In this document: piece after piece, positions 1-10,437 of the stretch
Numbering within the stretch: position 1 is the stretch's first letter
How the letters are laid out: every line of letters begins with the position of its first letter
Origin: Cinnamomum chago
Taxonomy: Eukaryota; Streptophyta; Magnoliopsida; Laurales; Lauraceae
Assembly (NCBI GenBank): GCA_038049695.1
Contig: CP142461.1
Coordinates: 23,319,001 to 23,383,000 of the forward strand
Direction of reading: 5' to 3'
DNA: 64,000 bases
Notes under the pieces: generated by a model
Database searches by the model: none
Told to the model about the DNA's origin: nothing
Seen by the model: only the letters and a program-made list of their open reading frames with translations
Made by a program: the position numbers and the translations under genes

Positions 1-2185
1 ATTTCATTCATTGCGTTATTACATTTCCTTTCATTTATTTCATTTCGTTTATCATCTTCCCTCAAAGGAATGATTCATCTTCCAAATGGAAGGCATCAAT
101 CAGTACTCATAGATAAGATCGGAATTGTGGGACTTACCAGTGTCCGGGCCAGGGACAAATGGCATCGCCACGAAGCTCCGAAACGCCCCCAAATCCATCT
201 ACAGCAGTAGGAATAGTCATTTGTTTATTTATTAATTCATTTAGCTCATTTAGAGCTTCACTACAATAGCTAGGTGGTGCCATACTCAAGAGTCAATACA
301 TTTCAATAAGCAATCCATTTCTGGGTTCAATTCAATTTAGTAATTCCATTCTTAACAATTGAAAGGAATAAACAATGACATCAATCTCATTAGATTGGGA
401 TACAATGATACGGAATACAATACAATGATAGGATTACTAATCATTCATGATTCTACTCAGTTCTAAAGAACCATTTAGGTGTAACCATTGGTTATTAAAT
501 GCACGTGTTATTCTTGATGGACATCACATAATGTGTGCATTATAGTCCCCGTAATTATCACCCATGGAAGTTTAGTCCATAATCACTTAACTATTAGAAC
601 AATGGTTTATTCATAAAATTCTCCTTTTATTGTTCTTAATTCTCAACAATCTCGAATCACCCCATAATTAGTCTTAAAACTAATTTAGGAAGTACTTATA
701 CTCATAAGAAATACCTCCTAAACCAAAGAAAAACCCAGAATCCACTGGACTCAACCTGAGTCCCTCGATCGATCGGCCAAAATTTTACTCTCAGATAATG
801 CCCTGTCCTACATTAGGTTCGCTCAAGCGAACTCAAATCCACTCGAGCGCACTCAACCAGAAAGTGGGTCGTTCGAGTGGACTCTTGTTCGCTCGAGCAG
901 ACTCAACCAGAGAGGGATCCGCTCTAGCGAAGGTCACTTTAGAATTCCAAACCTGATTTCTGAACCACTCTTCTTCCTCCTACTCCTCTTTCTCCATTAC
1001 AATTCTCCAACCTGTAATAGAGATTGGAACCTCCTGTTCCCTCCTCATTCATCATCCCTCCACAAAATAACACTTCTAATCATCCATTAATCATTTCAAT
1101 CAAACCATAAAATAATTCCATTCTACAAAAGTGGAAATGGAATCCAAATCAATGCAACATCTATAGAAATTAACTTTCATCACAAGCAAATGTTTATACT
1201 TGCCTCTCTTGGAGTTACCTAGCAAAACCCCTCTTTGCTTAACTTGATTTGAGACAAATCTCCCCCAAACTCAAACCTTGTAATCCAAAGGAAGAAAGCT
1301 TGGGTTCTCTCTCAAGCTCCAAACACTTCAATAATAGAGGATGACTTGAGGAAGGAGATGGAGAAGATGAAACCTCTTCAAAAGTCACTTACAAACTTCC
1401 AAACCTCACTCTTAATGGAGAAAAATGGAAGAGAGCAAGAAGAAAAATGAGTCTAGGGTTCCTCTTGAGCTCAAATTGAGTGAATGAACTCAATGGAGTT
1501 CATCTCATCTAATCTAAAGGAGTTTTTACACTAAAACCCCATTTCCTTAAGTCTAATTACACTTTGAGTCAAATGAAGGCTCATTTGATCAATCCCAAGT
1601 CAAATGGAATCTAGTCCATTATGAAAGTCAATGTACTATTCGAGATACACGCGTTGGTATCAAGAGTTTCCGTATTCGACGAAATAAGCGAAAATTCGTA
1701 TTTATGAAAAAGTCCTCGTTCTACCTGGGTTTCGATCCCTGACTTCATGTGACGGAACATCATATGTATTTTTACCGTCTGCCTTTTGATGTGTTTCTTT
1801 TTCATGTGCAAATCACATGAGATTCATTCTACCACCCCCTCACATGTGAAAATCTGAGTACGAAAATGGCCCATTTTTACACATCATTTACATATCAAAA
1901 TTTCACGCGTGATGCGTAAATGACCTCAACCAAACATGAAGGTGTGTAAATGATTCGCATATGAGTTATTTACATATGTAAATGCTCTCAAACAAACAGC
2001 CCCTAAACTCAATCTAATTAAACAAGTTTCATTTAAATCCATTCCATTATGCATAATGCAATAATTTGAGACTAATTTGTCTCTCTTTGGTCAATAGCCA
2101 TCATTAAATCAATTAACCATGTTTAATTTGTGCTAATCTCGATTAATTAGCCTTAATCACGATTAGTTCGGGTCGGGGTGTAACA
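1..2185 (-). mobile_element. End of a minus-strand LTR retrotransposon (LTR and possibly leader), left part outside the window
   Basis: Read on the minus strand, the boundary at 2185 starts TGTTACACCCCGACCCGAAC, the kind of LTR start common in plant Ty3/gypsy elements, especially chromoviruses. To its right the DNA resumes as intron of the EDEM-like gene, with CATTC (2186-2190) as the candidate target duplication; the partner copy would lie outside the window. The stretch is AT-rich, has no convincing coding region, and contains a patch at about 820-930 rich in CTCGAG-like words. Family assignment is inference from the terminal sequence alone. Confidence 0.5.
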
Positions 2186-2283
2186 CATTCAACCCCTCTA
2201 CTTGATACTCTCATGTTTGCTGGTTTAAATGGACTTTGTTATATAATATAAAAGCAGCTCTTCCAACTACATATGTATTTCAG

Positions 2284-4470
2284 TATGGTCAGAAGAGTTA
2301 TCCCTTGCGTCCGGAATTGAATGAGAGCACCTATTGGCTATTCAAAGCTACCAAAGATCCAAGGTTGGTTCTCTCTATTATTTATCTTGGCAAATAAAAG
2401 TTGTATTTCAGCGTCCGTCCTTTCTATTAATGTTGTCTCCTTTGTTACTTGTATGAGATTGGTCCGTATCTTCTTATGTGGTATTTATTTAGGTTACTTC
2501 TTGGACTATCTCCTATTTGGTGGTCAATTAATCGTTACAAATGTCCAAGCATCTTGCCAAAAGGCTAACACATTGTGGTGAGTGTTGCACCTTGGAGGCT
2601 TGGACATTCAAGCTAATGCATGATGCCTCTTACATTCTAATTATTTTTTTAATAGGCAGCAATTGACAACTATTCGCTAAATCTAAAAATGAAATACAAC
2701 AAGATACATGGAAGGAGTTCCTATAATCAGGAAGCGAGTGCTATTATCTTTTAGCTCACTCAATTACTATATACATGAACAACTACAATGTTTAGCGTAG
2801 AACCTAGATGAATTTTAACAAGTACGCAGAACAGTCTCTGCAGCTTTGGCTTCATTTTATTTCGTGGCTTCCTTTCTGCTGACATCTATTAACCTTGTAA
2901 GTGCCTAAAAATTACGGACTCAGATTATGTGAGTATGAGACTCATGATTTGTTGTTTAAACTTCTTTGGGGAAGATGGATCACCTTAGGACCTGAAAGGG
3001 AAGGAGAAATAGAGATCAAAGACCCTGACTGCCGTCAGCCGAAGGCTCTCTGATGCCTGAGTTAATGCTATTACTGAACAAAGGATAGAGAAGAGAGGCA
3101 AGTATGCTAGCATAAGATGCTATCTTGCATGGCGTTCTGTAACGCGCTGCAATGTGTGATCTCGTGTAGTAAGGCATTCTCTTGCGTATTAAGGTATACC
3201 TGAGAAGGGATTGATATCCCTGTATATATAGAGATTTCATCTGGCACACCCTTAGTGGGGGTAGGTGGAGATACTGTCTAGTCGAATCATGAGATGACTT
3301 CTCGCATCAATGTGGATGTGATTGATAAAGACGACATCTGATCATTATCCGGCTCTTATCTTGTCTGTCAGTACAGTCTGTAACGCAGCTATAACTTTGT
3401 GGAAGTACAATTATGGTTTAGTACTCATCTCTTGTGGACATACCGAGCTAGAGATGATACCGAGACCAGATTCGGACGCATCATGGCACTATTGCCTAGG
3501 TGCCTTATACCGAGACCGAGATGACCCTAGTCGGTACTCTTACCGAGGCTAGCTCAAGCTTGGCGCTAGCTGGCACTGTTTGTCAAGCTGAGATGAGATG
3601 CTTAGTTGGTACTGTTACCGAGCTAGATGAATCTTGACATTATTGCCAAATTTGGACACCGAGATCGGGATGAGCTGAGCTGGTACAGCTACCAAGACTA
3701 GCATAATCCTACTCTTAGGAAAACACCCGACGCAAACCTCTTCCACATTGTGGAGGTTGCGGTCCAAGTTATTTAAAGCCAAATATTGGAACCCTTCTCA
3801 TCTTTGCCACTATATTCTGCTTGTGATGTACATCTTTCACCATAAAACGATAAAAGATATACCACCTCTTTCTCATGTAAGGAATCTCATATTGATGACT
3901 CATTTCAGGTTAAATATTTTTGGCTTCTTATGGATTTGGCAGCTGGCCCTGATAACATTGTGGAAAATGGGCCATCTAAGTAAGTAGCTTGTGGCCTTTG
4001 GTCTAGTTTGCCCATTTAGGGTGCTATCTGATGTACCTTATACTGCAATTGATTCAATTATTTTGGCAGAATGGATGGTTTTTTGTTGCTTGCAATTGGC
4101 AAGACATTGAGATCACGTTAAATGGGATATGTTTCTTTTACTTTTTTGCTTGAAATCATTATTGGCAAGTTGGCTGGCTCAGAAACTAATTTGGGCGGGA
4201 AAGGTATTAGGTTGTAATGTGTTTCCCAATTTCCATGCCCCAGCTCTAACTACACGGCTGAGGATTTCGATATCCTCTTTTTATTAATTAATAAACTTAA
4301 TATCTGCCAGAATATAGTATGGCCACTAGAGCACACTCAAAGACCACCACCTTGTACTAATACCCAGTTTCTTTCTAAAATTCCAATGCAGGTATATCTT
4401 CAGCACAGAGGGTCACTTGCTGCTTGCAACCACAGAACTATCTTTAGCAGATGAACACTGCTCTTATTTT
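2284..4470 (+). CDS. GH47 EDEM-like alpha-mannosidase, three internal exons (partial gene)
   Basis: Three spliced plus-strand exons match the family-47 mannosidase-like ER-degradation-enhancing (EDEM) proteins, which act in the ER lumen to trim mannose from misfolded glycoproteins for ERAD. Exon 2284-2363 encodes YPLRPELNESTYWLFKATKD after a TTTCAG acceptor. Exon 3909-3979 encodes VKYFWLLMDLAAGPDNIVEN. Exon 4392-4470 encodes YIFSTEGHLL and ends EHCSYF at a GTATAA donor. The last two exons join in phase. The exon expected between the first two (the YLDVG to FFLAET stretch of the family) is not visible, and the phases (2 to 0) require it, so it is lost or too diverged. No upstream or downstream exons are seen. 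Its intron holds a solo LTR. Probably a gene remnant; a functional gene with large introns is not excluded. Confidence 0.7.
2896..3734 (-). mobile_element. Solo LTR, distant Tat-family relative, minus orientation
   Basis: An 839-bp unit flanked by the perfect 5-bp duplication AACCT (2891-2895 and 3735-3739). On the minus strand it starts TGCGTCGGG and ends GGCACTTACA. Its last ~26 bases (AGTCCGTAATTTTTAGGCAC onward) are nearly identical to the ends of the element A and B LTRs. A leader segment with GCCTTCGGCT, CAGGGTCT and CCTTTCAGGTC also corresponds to them, and there is a TATATATA box (minus) near 3220-3230. The rest is strongly diverged. It lies in an intron of the EDEM-like gene. With no internal region and intact duplications, it is best explained by LTR-LTR recombination. 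Confidence 0.85.
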
Positions 4471-4790
4471 GTATAATGCTCCATTATACAAAGGCCCAAG
4501 CCTAGGATAAAGCGAACTAGGATGGGTTTGTGCTCAGCCAACCCAATCCACGAGCACCCCTAGTGGTCTCTCTCAACATAATGGGGCCGACTTTGTGATC
4601 CCTTTGAAACATTCACATAGAAGGGAGCTCCAGAATTACACTAGATCTATTGAGTTTTCACTATCCTATTGGATTGGACCGGTAGATCGACAGTCAAAAT
4701 TTTTCTTTAATATAAAGTCATTAAGTTTGTAGACAATGGATGGAGGAGTTAAAGGTATGATGAGATTGACCATAAACTATATACATAAGA

Positions 4791-4896
4791 TTTGTGGGAC
4801 AAGTCCTGTTTCAACTTTAGGATAACCTAAGCTACAGCTTAGGTTTGTGGGACAAGTATTGTTTCAGCTTAGAACAACCTAAGTTGCAGCTTAGGA
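4791..4896. repeat. 53-bp tandem duplication carrying a perfect 10-bp-arm palindrome
   Basis: Two adjacent copies start TTTGTGGGACAAGT at 4791 and 4844. The first copy ends in a hairpin: AACCTAAGCT (4824-4833), two-base loop, AGCTTAGGTT (4836-4845). The second has an imperfect version (AACCTAAGTT..AGCTTAGG). Confidence 0.8.
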
Positions 4897-5509
4897 AAGC
4901 CCTGCTTAAATGTATGTGTATATATATATATATGCAAGGCATGCTCGATGCGTATCTGGCACACCAGGAGTCTAACCCATCTGATGGTCCATCCAAATCA
5001 ACCACACATCCCCCCTTGAATTTCACATTGATACTGGGTTTTGTAGCCATCCAAATGTACTGGACCATTGGCTCGACTGCACACCCATTTGAATGGATCG
5101 TACACGGTGAAACATGTGGGTCCCAGACGGAGATCATAGGGTAAAGGAGTGTGCTTGATTTTTTTTTTATAAAGATGAAGTGACAGAGGAGATCTATTGA
5201 TCCCCTTAGGTCTCAATCCTAGGTGGGCCCCCATGTGGGCCCCACGATGACGTGCACACAGTTATGCAATGCGCGACTAATATTCATGCACATCTATCCC
5301 TCACCGTATTAAGGTGAGGGACAACATAGTGGGCCGGACTTTATGACCCATGCAAACCATCTACACGCATGGAACCCCCTTAATTACAATAGTTCAATAC
5401 ATTTTCCACTAATCCAAATGGATTGGACCGTTGGATCGATGGTCAAATTTTTTTTTAACTCAAAGTAGTTAAATTTGTGGGCCACTGATGAAGTGGTTAG
5501 AAACATTGG

Positions 5510-5641
5510 ATTGAGCCCTAACTTGATATATAGGCTCATCCAAGATGACTCTTTCTATCCCATGAGCCCATGATGATTGAGCCCTAACTTGATATATAGG
5601 CCCATCCAAGATGACTATTTCTATCCCATGAGCCCATGATC
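5510..5641. repeat. 66-bp tandem duplication
   Basis: Two copies beginning ATTGAGCCCTAACTTG at 5510 and 5576 differ at only a few positions, indicating a fairly recent local duplication. Confidence 0.85.
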
Positions 5642-5935
5642 AGTATATCTCTAGGTGGGCCCTATCAATTTGTCCATCACCATATGGTGAGGAATGGATG
5701 TACGAATGTCCCATATACAAGCTTCCCTTACGGGATTACAGTACAAGCCACCAAATGGGGCCCACTTAGGACCCCATAAATCATGAAAATAATGGGGATA
5801 GAAAGAACAAAGTGGGGCCAACTTATATATCAAATTTGAAGTCAGTCTAATACCTTTAACACATTCATTAGAGGTCCACAAGTTTAATGGCTTTATGTAA
5901 AACAAAAAACCTGACCATTGTTCCAACGGCCTACT

Positions 5936-8871
5936 CCATTAAGATCTATGATTAGGCTCCTGTACTTTCAGCTCGTCGCCTTCTATGATTTTTTTAAGGA
6001 AAAAGAGGGCTCGAAAGTCCGGTGTAGCAGTTAGAAGAATTGTAGCTCCAATTTCTTTGACGGCGGAGAGTCTTCTGATGGTATGGCCCAAGATGTTAAG
6101 GCCAAGAACCCAGGTTTGAAGAAGATCTCCGTCATATGAGATGACTTGAAAAAGTTCTTCGAAAGTACGGACGCCATTTATCTTGACATTGCATTGCGAA
6201 GAGATCTCGCTGTTTGCCTCACTTATTGGTTGGGTGAGGCTGTTTTTGCTGGAGGAGATGGAACACACATCAGGCCGCACTATATTTTTCCGGCTTGTCA
6301 AATGGCATTCGGAGAGCGGCTGGCTTTGGTGCCAGCTCTTTACTCGTACTTGTGTACCGAACTACAGGCTGCTGCTTTTCTTTTTCGGCTTGGGCTCCCT
6401 ATGAACAGGGTGTTTTCAGCCCATATTTTCTATTTGTGGTATGTATACCACTGTCCCAACTTCCATCACTTAGGAGTTGCATAGGATGATGACCCTTTCA
6501 TGATTCGGTTGGCTAGAGGGACAGCCGTTTCCAAATCTCTTTCGTTTGCCCGTTTGAGGATCCGACGGTTCAGGGATGTCGAGATCGGGCAATCTTCAGT
6601 GAAGCTTACTCTAGGTTTGCGGAAGAAGACTTTTGATTTTGGTGTCTCCCGTGATTCCACCAGGGCGGGGTCGGGAAGACACTATTCTTTGACAAACGCG
6701 GAAAAGATGTGGCTTTTTAACATACGTGTTGGTACGATGGTGTACCGGAGACATCTTTTTGTTGATATCCAGCCATATGTTCCCCGTTTTTTGCGCTACA
6801 GTTGGGCTTCTCTCAAGGTGAAGCGTTTTGGAGGTTTGCAGGACGGGAGGAATGCATAGGCCTTTTACAGTGCGGAGGACACTACCGTCATGATTTCCTA
6901 TCCTGAGTTGCCCATTTTCCGGACCGCTGGTTTCACGAAATTGTTCGTGGAAAGCTTTTCAGTGTACCGGGGGCTTTCCAAGAAGGAGCTCGATGTCAAG
7001 CAATCTCCTAGGAAGGGTCTTGGCAGATCAGATGGAGTCCGGTGAGAGGAAGTTCTGGCTTTCCTTTCCGGAGAGAAGCACAAGATTGGGTTTCTCAATG
7101 AACAGGACATCATCAGATCAGGAGCTGTACAAGAGATACCTAGTGAGGTCTTGTAACAGCTAGAGGAGGAGGATGCCGAGATCGACGCTTGGATGCAAGC
7201 GGAACTGACGAAGACTTCCATGGAGTCCACTGGGAAGAGGAGGCCATCCGGTGAGGAATCAAGCGGAGATCCTAACTTTGACAATGGGGCGGGTACTTCA
7301 AGTAAACCAACCCATAGAAGCAAGAGGAAGAGAGGGCAGTGCCGTAATAAGAGACGACACGATGACTCTCCTGGTCCAGAAGTCCCTCCCACCATTGCTG
7401 AAGAGACGTCTGGGGACGCTGATGAGCCTCCGGAAAAGAGAAGTCGAGAGGAAGAAACCGTTGATGAAGGTATGATTCCTCTTCTTTCTCTTTTCGCTTC
7501 TTTCATTAAAGTTTCTTTTGTTTTTTATTTTCTTTCTCTCCCTTTTTTTAGTGGAAGATGATGAATTGGTGATGCCTGAGATTCCGGCTGATGAAGCAGT
7601 GACGGATCCGATTGCGGCATCTGAAAAAGAACCGAGGGACTCTGGAGTGATTCCAGAATCTTCACCTGGTATGACTTCCTTGTGTTTTCTTTTTTTTTTC
7701 TTTTCTGTGTTGTCATTTGCTAACATGTTGCTTGTTTTCTTGTCAGCTGACTTGCCACAGGATTCCAACGATTTTGAGCCATCCATGGATGCGGCCTTTG
7801 ACGACGCTTCAGATGAACTCATGGAGGCAGAAAGTATTCCACTGATCGTCGAAGAAGGTATTTGTAGCAATAACCCTGATGATAATGATTTTTTCAATAG
7901 GATCATATTCATATCTCTTTTGTTTTGTTTTACTGGCAGATTGTGAGGTAGCAAAAGAAATTCCTCCGTCTTTCTCAGTGCTAGCAGGGGATGCCTGCAG
8001 TTGAACCAGAAGTATGGACTTCTTTTTCCAGTTTTAATGCAGGAGAGATGAAATTTCCTGAGCAGATTCCTTCGCCAGTGTCTTTGATTATTAGAAAAAG
8101 CTTAATGATCACTCCTCCAGCAGGACATGACACGGGCAGTCGACCAATGGAGGGGGGCAGCCTTCATCCGGGTCATCTCTTGAGTATGCGAAGAAAGTGT
8201 TGAAGAGCGTTTTGAGCTCATGGGTCAAAACTCTTTCTTCTGGTCATTTAGAAGCCGACTTTGGCATGATCAAGCATGTACAGGACATCCTTGCTGATAG
8301 AGAAGAAGTCGATCTGGACATTGCAGGTGCGAAGGCTTTCGTTGATGAAGTCATAGCTCTAGGGAACAAATTGAATGAAACCAAGAGCTTTCCAAGTTGT
8401 GACTTCTTCAATGAGATGTTTTTTAAGCCTTCTGGCGAGGTCAAGTCTGAGCTGAATGAGATCTCGCGGACTCGAAAACAATTCGTTCGGGAGAGGAACA
8501 TTATCGAGTTGGCTATCATTGAGCTGACAGAAGATCTGCGCCGTGATGATAGAGAGGTCGTTGAGACCAGGCAGCATCTTGAGCTATTAGAGGAACAAGC
8601 TACTACAAAATGGGCCGCCATTGTGGAAGTTCGTGCCAGAGAAGGGACTCTGATTCACCAAGTCGATGAGGATGAGAGCAATCTCCGAAGGAAGACTCAA
8701 GAGTACTAGCAATGGCAGATTCTTTGGGAAGAGCTTCCCCATGCTGCAGATGGATCGCAGCGTTCTGCCACATTTTATGGGAAGATTTTGAAGAAGCATG
8801 GCCTGGAAGCTTTAGAGGCTAAGGCCAAGAGTCTCCTTGAGGAGTTGAGTCTTTGGTTGAAGACCATGTGA
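5936..8871 (+). pseudogene. Plant-mobile-domain protein with coiled-coil tail (antisense accessory gene of the pol-less retroelement)
   Basis: The frame from about 6140 reads DDLKKFF, LAVCLTYWLGEAVF and FPACQMAFGERLALVPAL, the pattern of the plant mobile domain (the aminotransferase-like PMD of plant transposons). The same frame continues past stops at about 6482, 6857, 7042 and 7156 into a Lys/Arg/Glu-rich linker. Three short acidic exons follow, separated by T-rich introns with GT/AG borders (about 7471-7552, 7670-7746, 7858-7940). A coiled-coil exon (8197-8709) is rich in Glu/Arg heptads, and the frame closes at about 8871 (LSLWLKTM stop). Multiple stops show it is dead. PMD genes antisense to gag-pol are established in Tat-lineage elements. 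The exact 5' end and introns are inferred. Confidence 0.6.
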
Positions 8872-9125
8872 GACTGAGCTCCTGATTCTTGTAACAAACA
8901 TTTTTCTTCTTTTTTGGTACCCATGTATACACACATATATTTTTTGGTACTCTTTCTCTTGTAGTGCTTGTGGATATTTTTTTTTAGCACTTCTCTTTTT
9001 TCGTATTCTCTCTTTTCACTCAAATTCTTTTGTGATAAATTCAAGCAATAGTTAAATGGGAATGTTTTTTTGGAATTTTGATAAAAAGTTTGTCATTTTA
9101 TGAAAAACCTTTTATGAAACGGTTG

Positions 9126-9745
9126 TTTTGGCGTGAAAGTCGAATTTTGAGATGGCATGGAAGCCGAGTTTTGAGATGGCATGGAAACCAAAATCTTGAG
9201 ATGGCATGAAAGCCAAAATTTGGGTCGGCATGGAAGCCGGAATTTTGTGGCGAAAAAGCCAAAATTTGGGTCGGCGTGGAAGCCGAAATTTTGTGGCATA
9301 AAAGCCAAAATTTAGGATGGCATGGAAGCCGGTTTTGTTTGTGGCATGGGAGCCAAAATTTTTGTTTGTGGCATTGATAATTGGGATTTGTTTTTGGCAT
9401 GGAAGTCGAAATTTTTTTGTGGCATTGATAGCCGGGTTTGTGGCATTGATAACTGATTTTGTGGCGTTTATAGCCGATTTTTGTAGCATTGATAGCTGAT
9501 TTTTGTGGCATTTATAGCCGAGTTTTTTCTGCGTTTATAGCCGATTTTTGTGGCATTTATAGCCGGGTTTTTGAAAGCCAAGTTTTGATTTGTTGGCATG
9601 AGAGCCAGGTTTTGTGGCATTTATAGCCGATTTTGTGGCGTTGATAGCCGATTTCTTGGTATGAGAGCTGGGTTTTTGGCATTTATAGCCGATTTTGTGG
9701 CATTGATAGCCGACTTTTGGCCTGAGAGCCGGGTTTTGGTTTTCA
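9126..9745. repeat. Variable ~20-24-bp minisatellite (GGCATGGAAGCC / GGCATTTATAGCCG type)
   Basis: About 25-30 degenerate units built on GGCAT-N-AGCCGATTTTG. The first half has GGCATGGAAGCC versions, the second half GGCATTTATAGCCG and GGCATTGATAGCCG versions. It lies between the antisense mobile-domain gene and gag, the 3' region where Tat elements often carry tandem repeats. Open frames on both strands here (repeats of NATKSA or FVALIADF type) are by-products of the repeat, not genes. Confidence 0.85.
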
Positions 9746-9749
9746 AAAA

Positions 9750-10185
9750 TGCAAGTATTGACTAAAAGTTGCCTCCCTGCTGAATGGTATTGCAAGTATC
9801 GATGGAATGTCGCCTCCTTGCTCATTCGGTTGCGAGTATCGATGGAATGTCGCCTCCTTGCGAATTTGGGTACAAGTATCGACTAAGCGTCGCTTCCTTG
9901 CTTTTTTTTCTCAAAAATTTTGGTTTTGTGGGTATCGATTGAATGTCGCTTCCGCACGATTTTTGAAATTTGAGGTCTTTTTTTTTTTACCTCGGTTTTT
10001 GTTTGAATTTTGGGTTTGTGGATATCAACTGGAATGTTGCGTCTCCACGATTTTTGAAATTTTGCAAGTATCGACAAAGTATCGCTTCCTTGCGATTTTG
10101 AAATTTTGGAAGTATCAAATGGGGTTCGCATCCTTTCGATTTTTGGGTTTTGTGAGTATTGACTGAGCGTCTCTTCCCCACGATT
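9750..10185. repeat. Second degenerate repeat block, CAAGTATCGA / GTCGCCTCCTTGC type
   Basis: Roughly eight to ten units of about 40-55 bp, each with a GTATCGA core followed by TGTCGCCTCCTTGC or a variant (TGTCGCTTCC, GTCTCTTCCCC). Unit spacing varies because of T-rich spacers. Unrelated in sequence to the block on its left. Confidence 0.7.
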
Positions 10186-10437
10186 TCTAAAAAACCCGTT
10201 TTTGTTTAAAGACACGAGGGTCATAAATTTTGACTTAAAACCATTTTGGTGGTAAAAGTCAGGGTGGACCAAGGTGGAAATCCCTGAGTCCTGATTTTTG
10301 TTTCAAACCATGAATTTTGGGTTCAAGGATTGAAAATTTGGTCAAGTCCGGGAAGAGGCTCCTAAACTTGGATATTTGGATTTTTTCTAATAATGAAACT
10401 ATGAAAGTAAGCATTGTTTTTAGAGTTTTTTTTTTTT

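Larger units (their letters stand above)
4480..5935. other. Non-coding stretch between EDEM-like exons and the next retroelement
   Basis: No exon or transposon protein recognised. It holds two local tandem duplications (listed separately), a short TA microsatellite at about 4919-4933, and otherwise AT-rich plant intergenic or intron-like sequence. Long opposite-strand open frames at 4832-5234 coincide with the repeats and have no recognisable product. Confidence 0.5.

Noticed and set aside
4832..5234. Overlapping open frames on both strands
   Set aside because: No recognised domain; coincide with a tandem duplication and lack splice or start context.
9093..10272. Overlapping frames with NATKSA-like or FVALIADF-like repeats
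   Set aside because: Translations of the degenerate minisatellites; no consistent frame or product.
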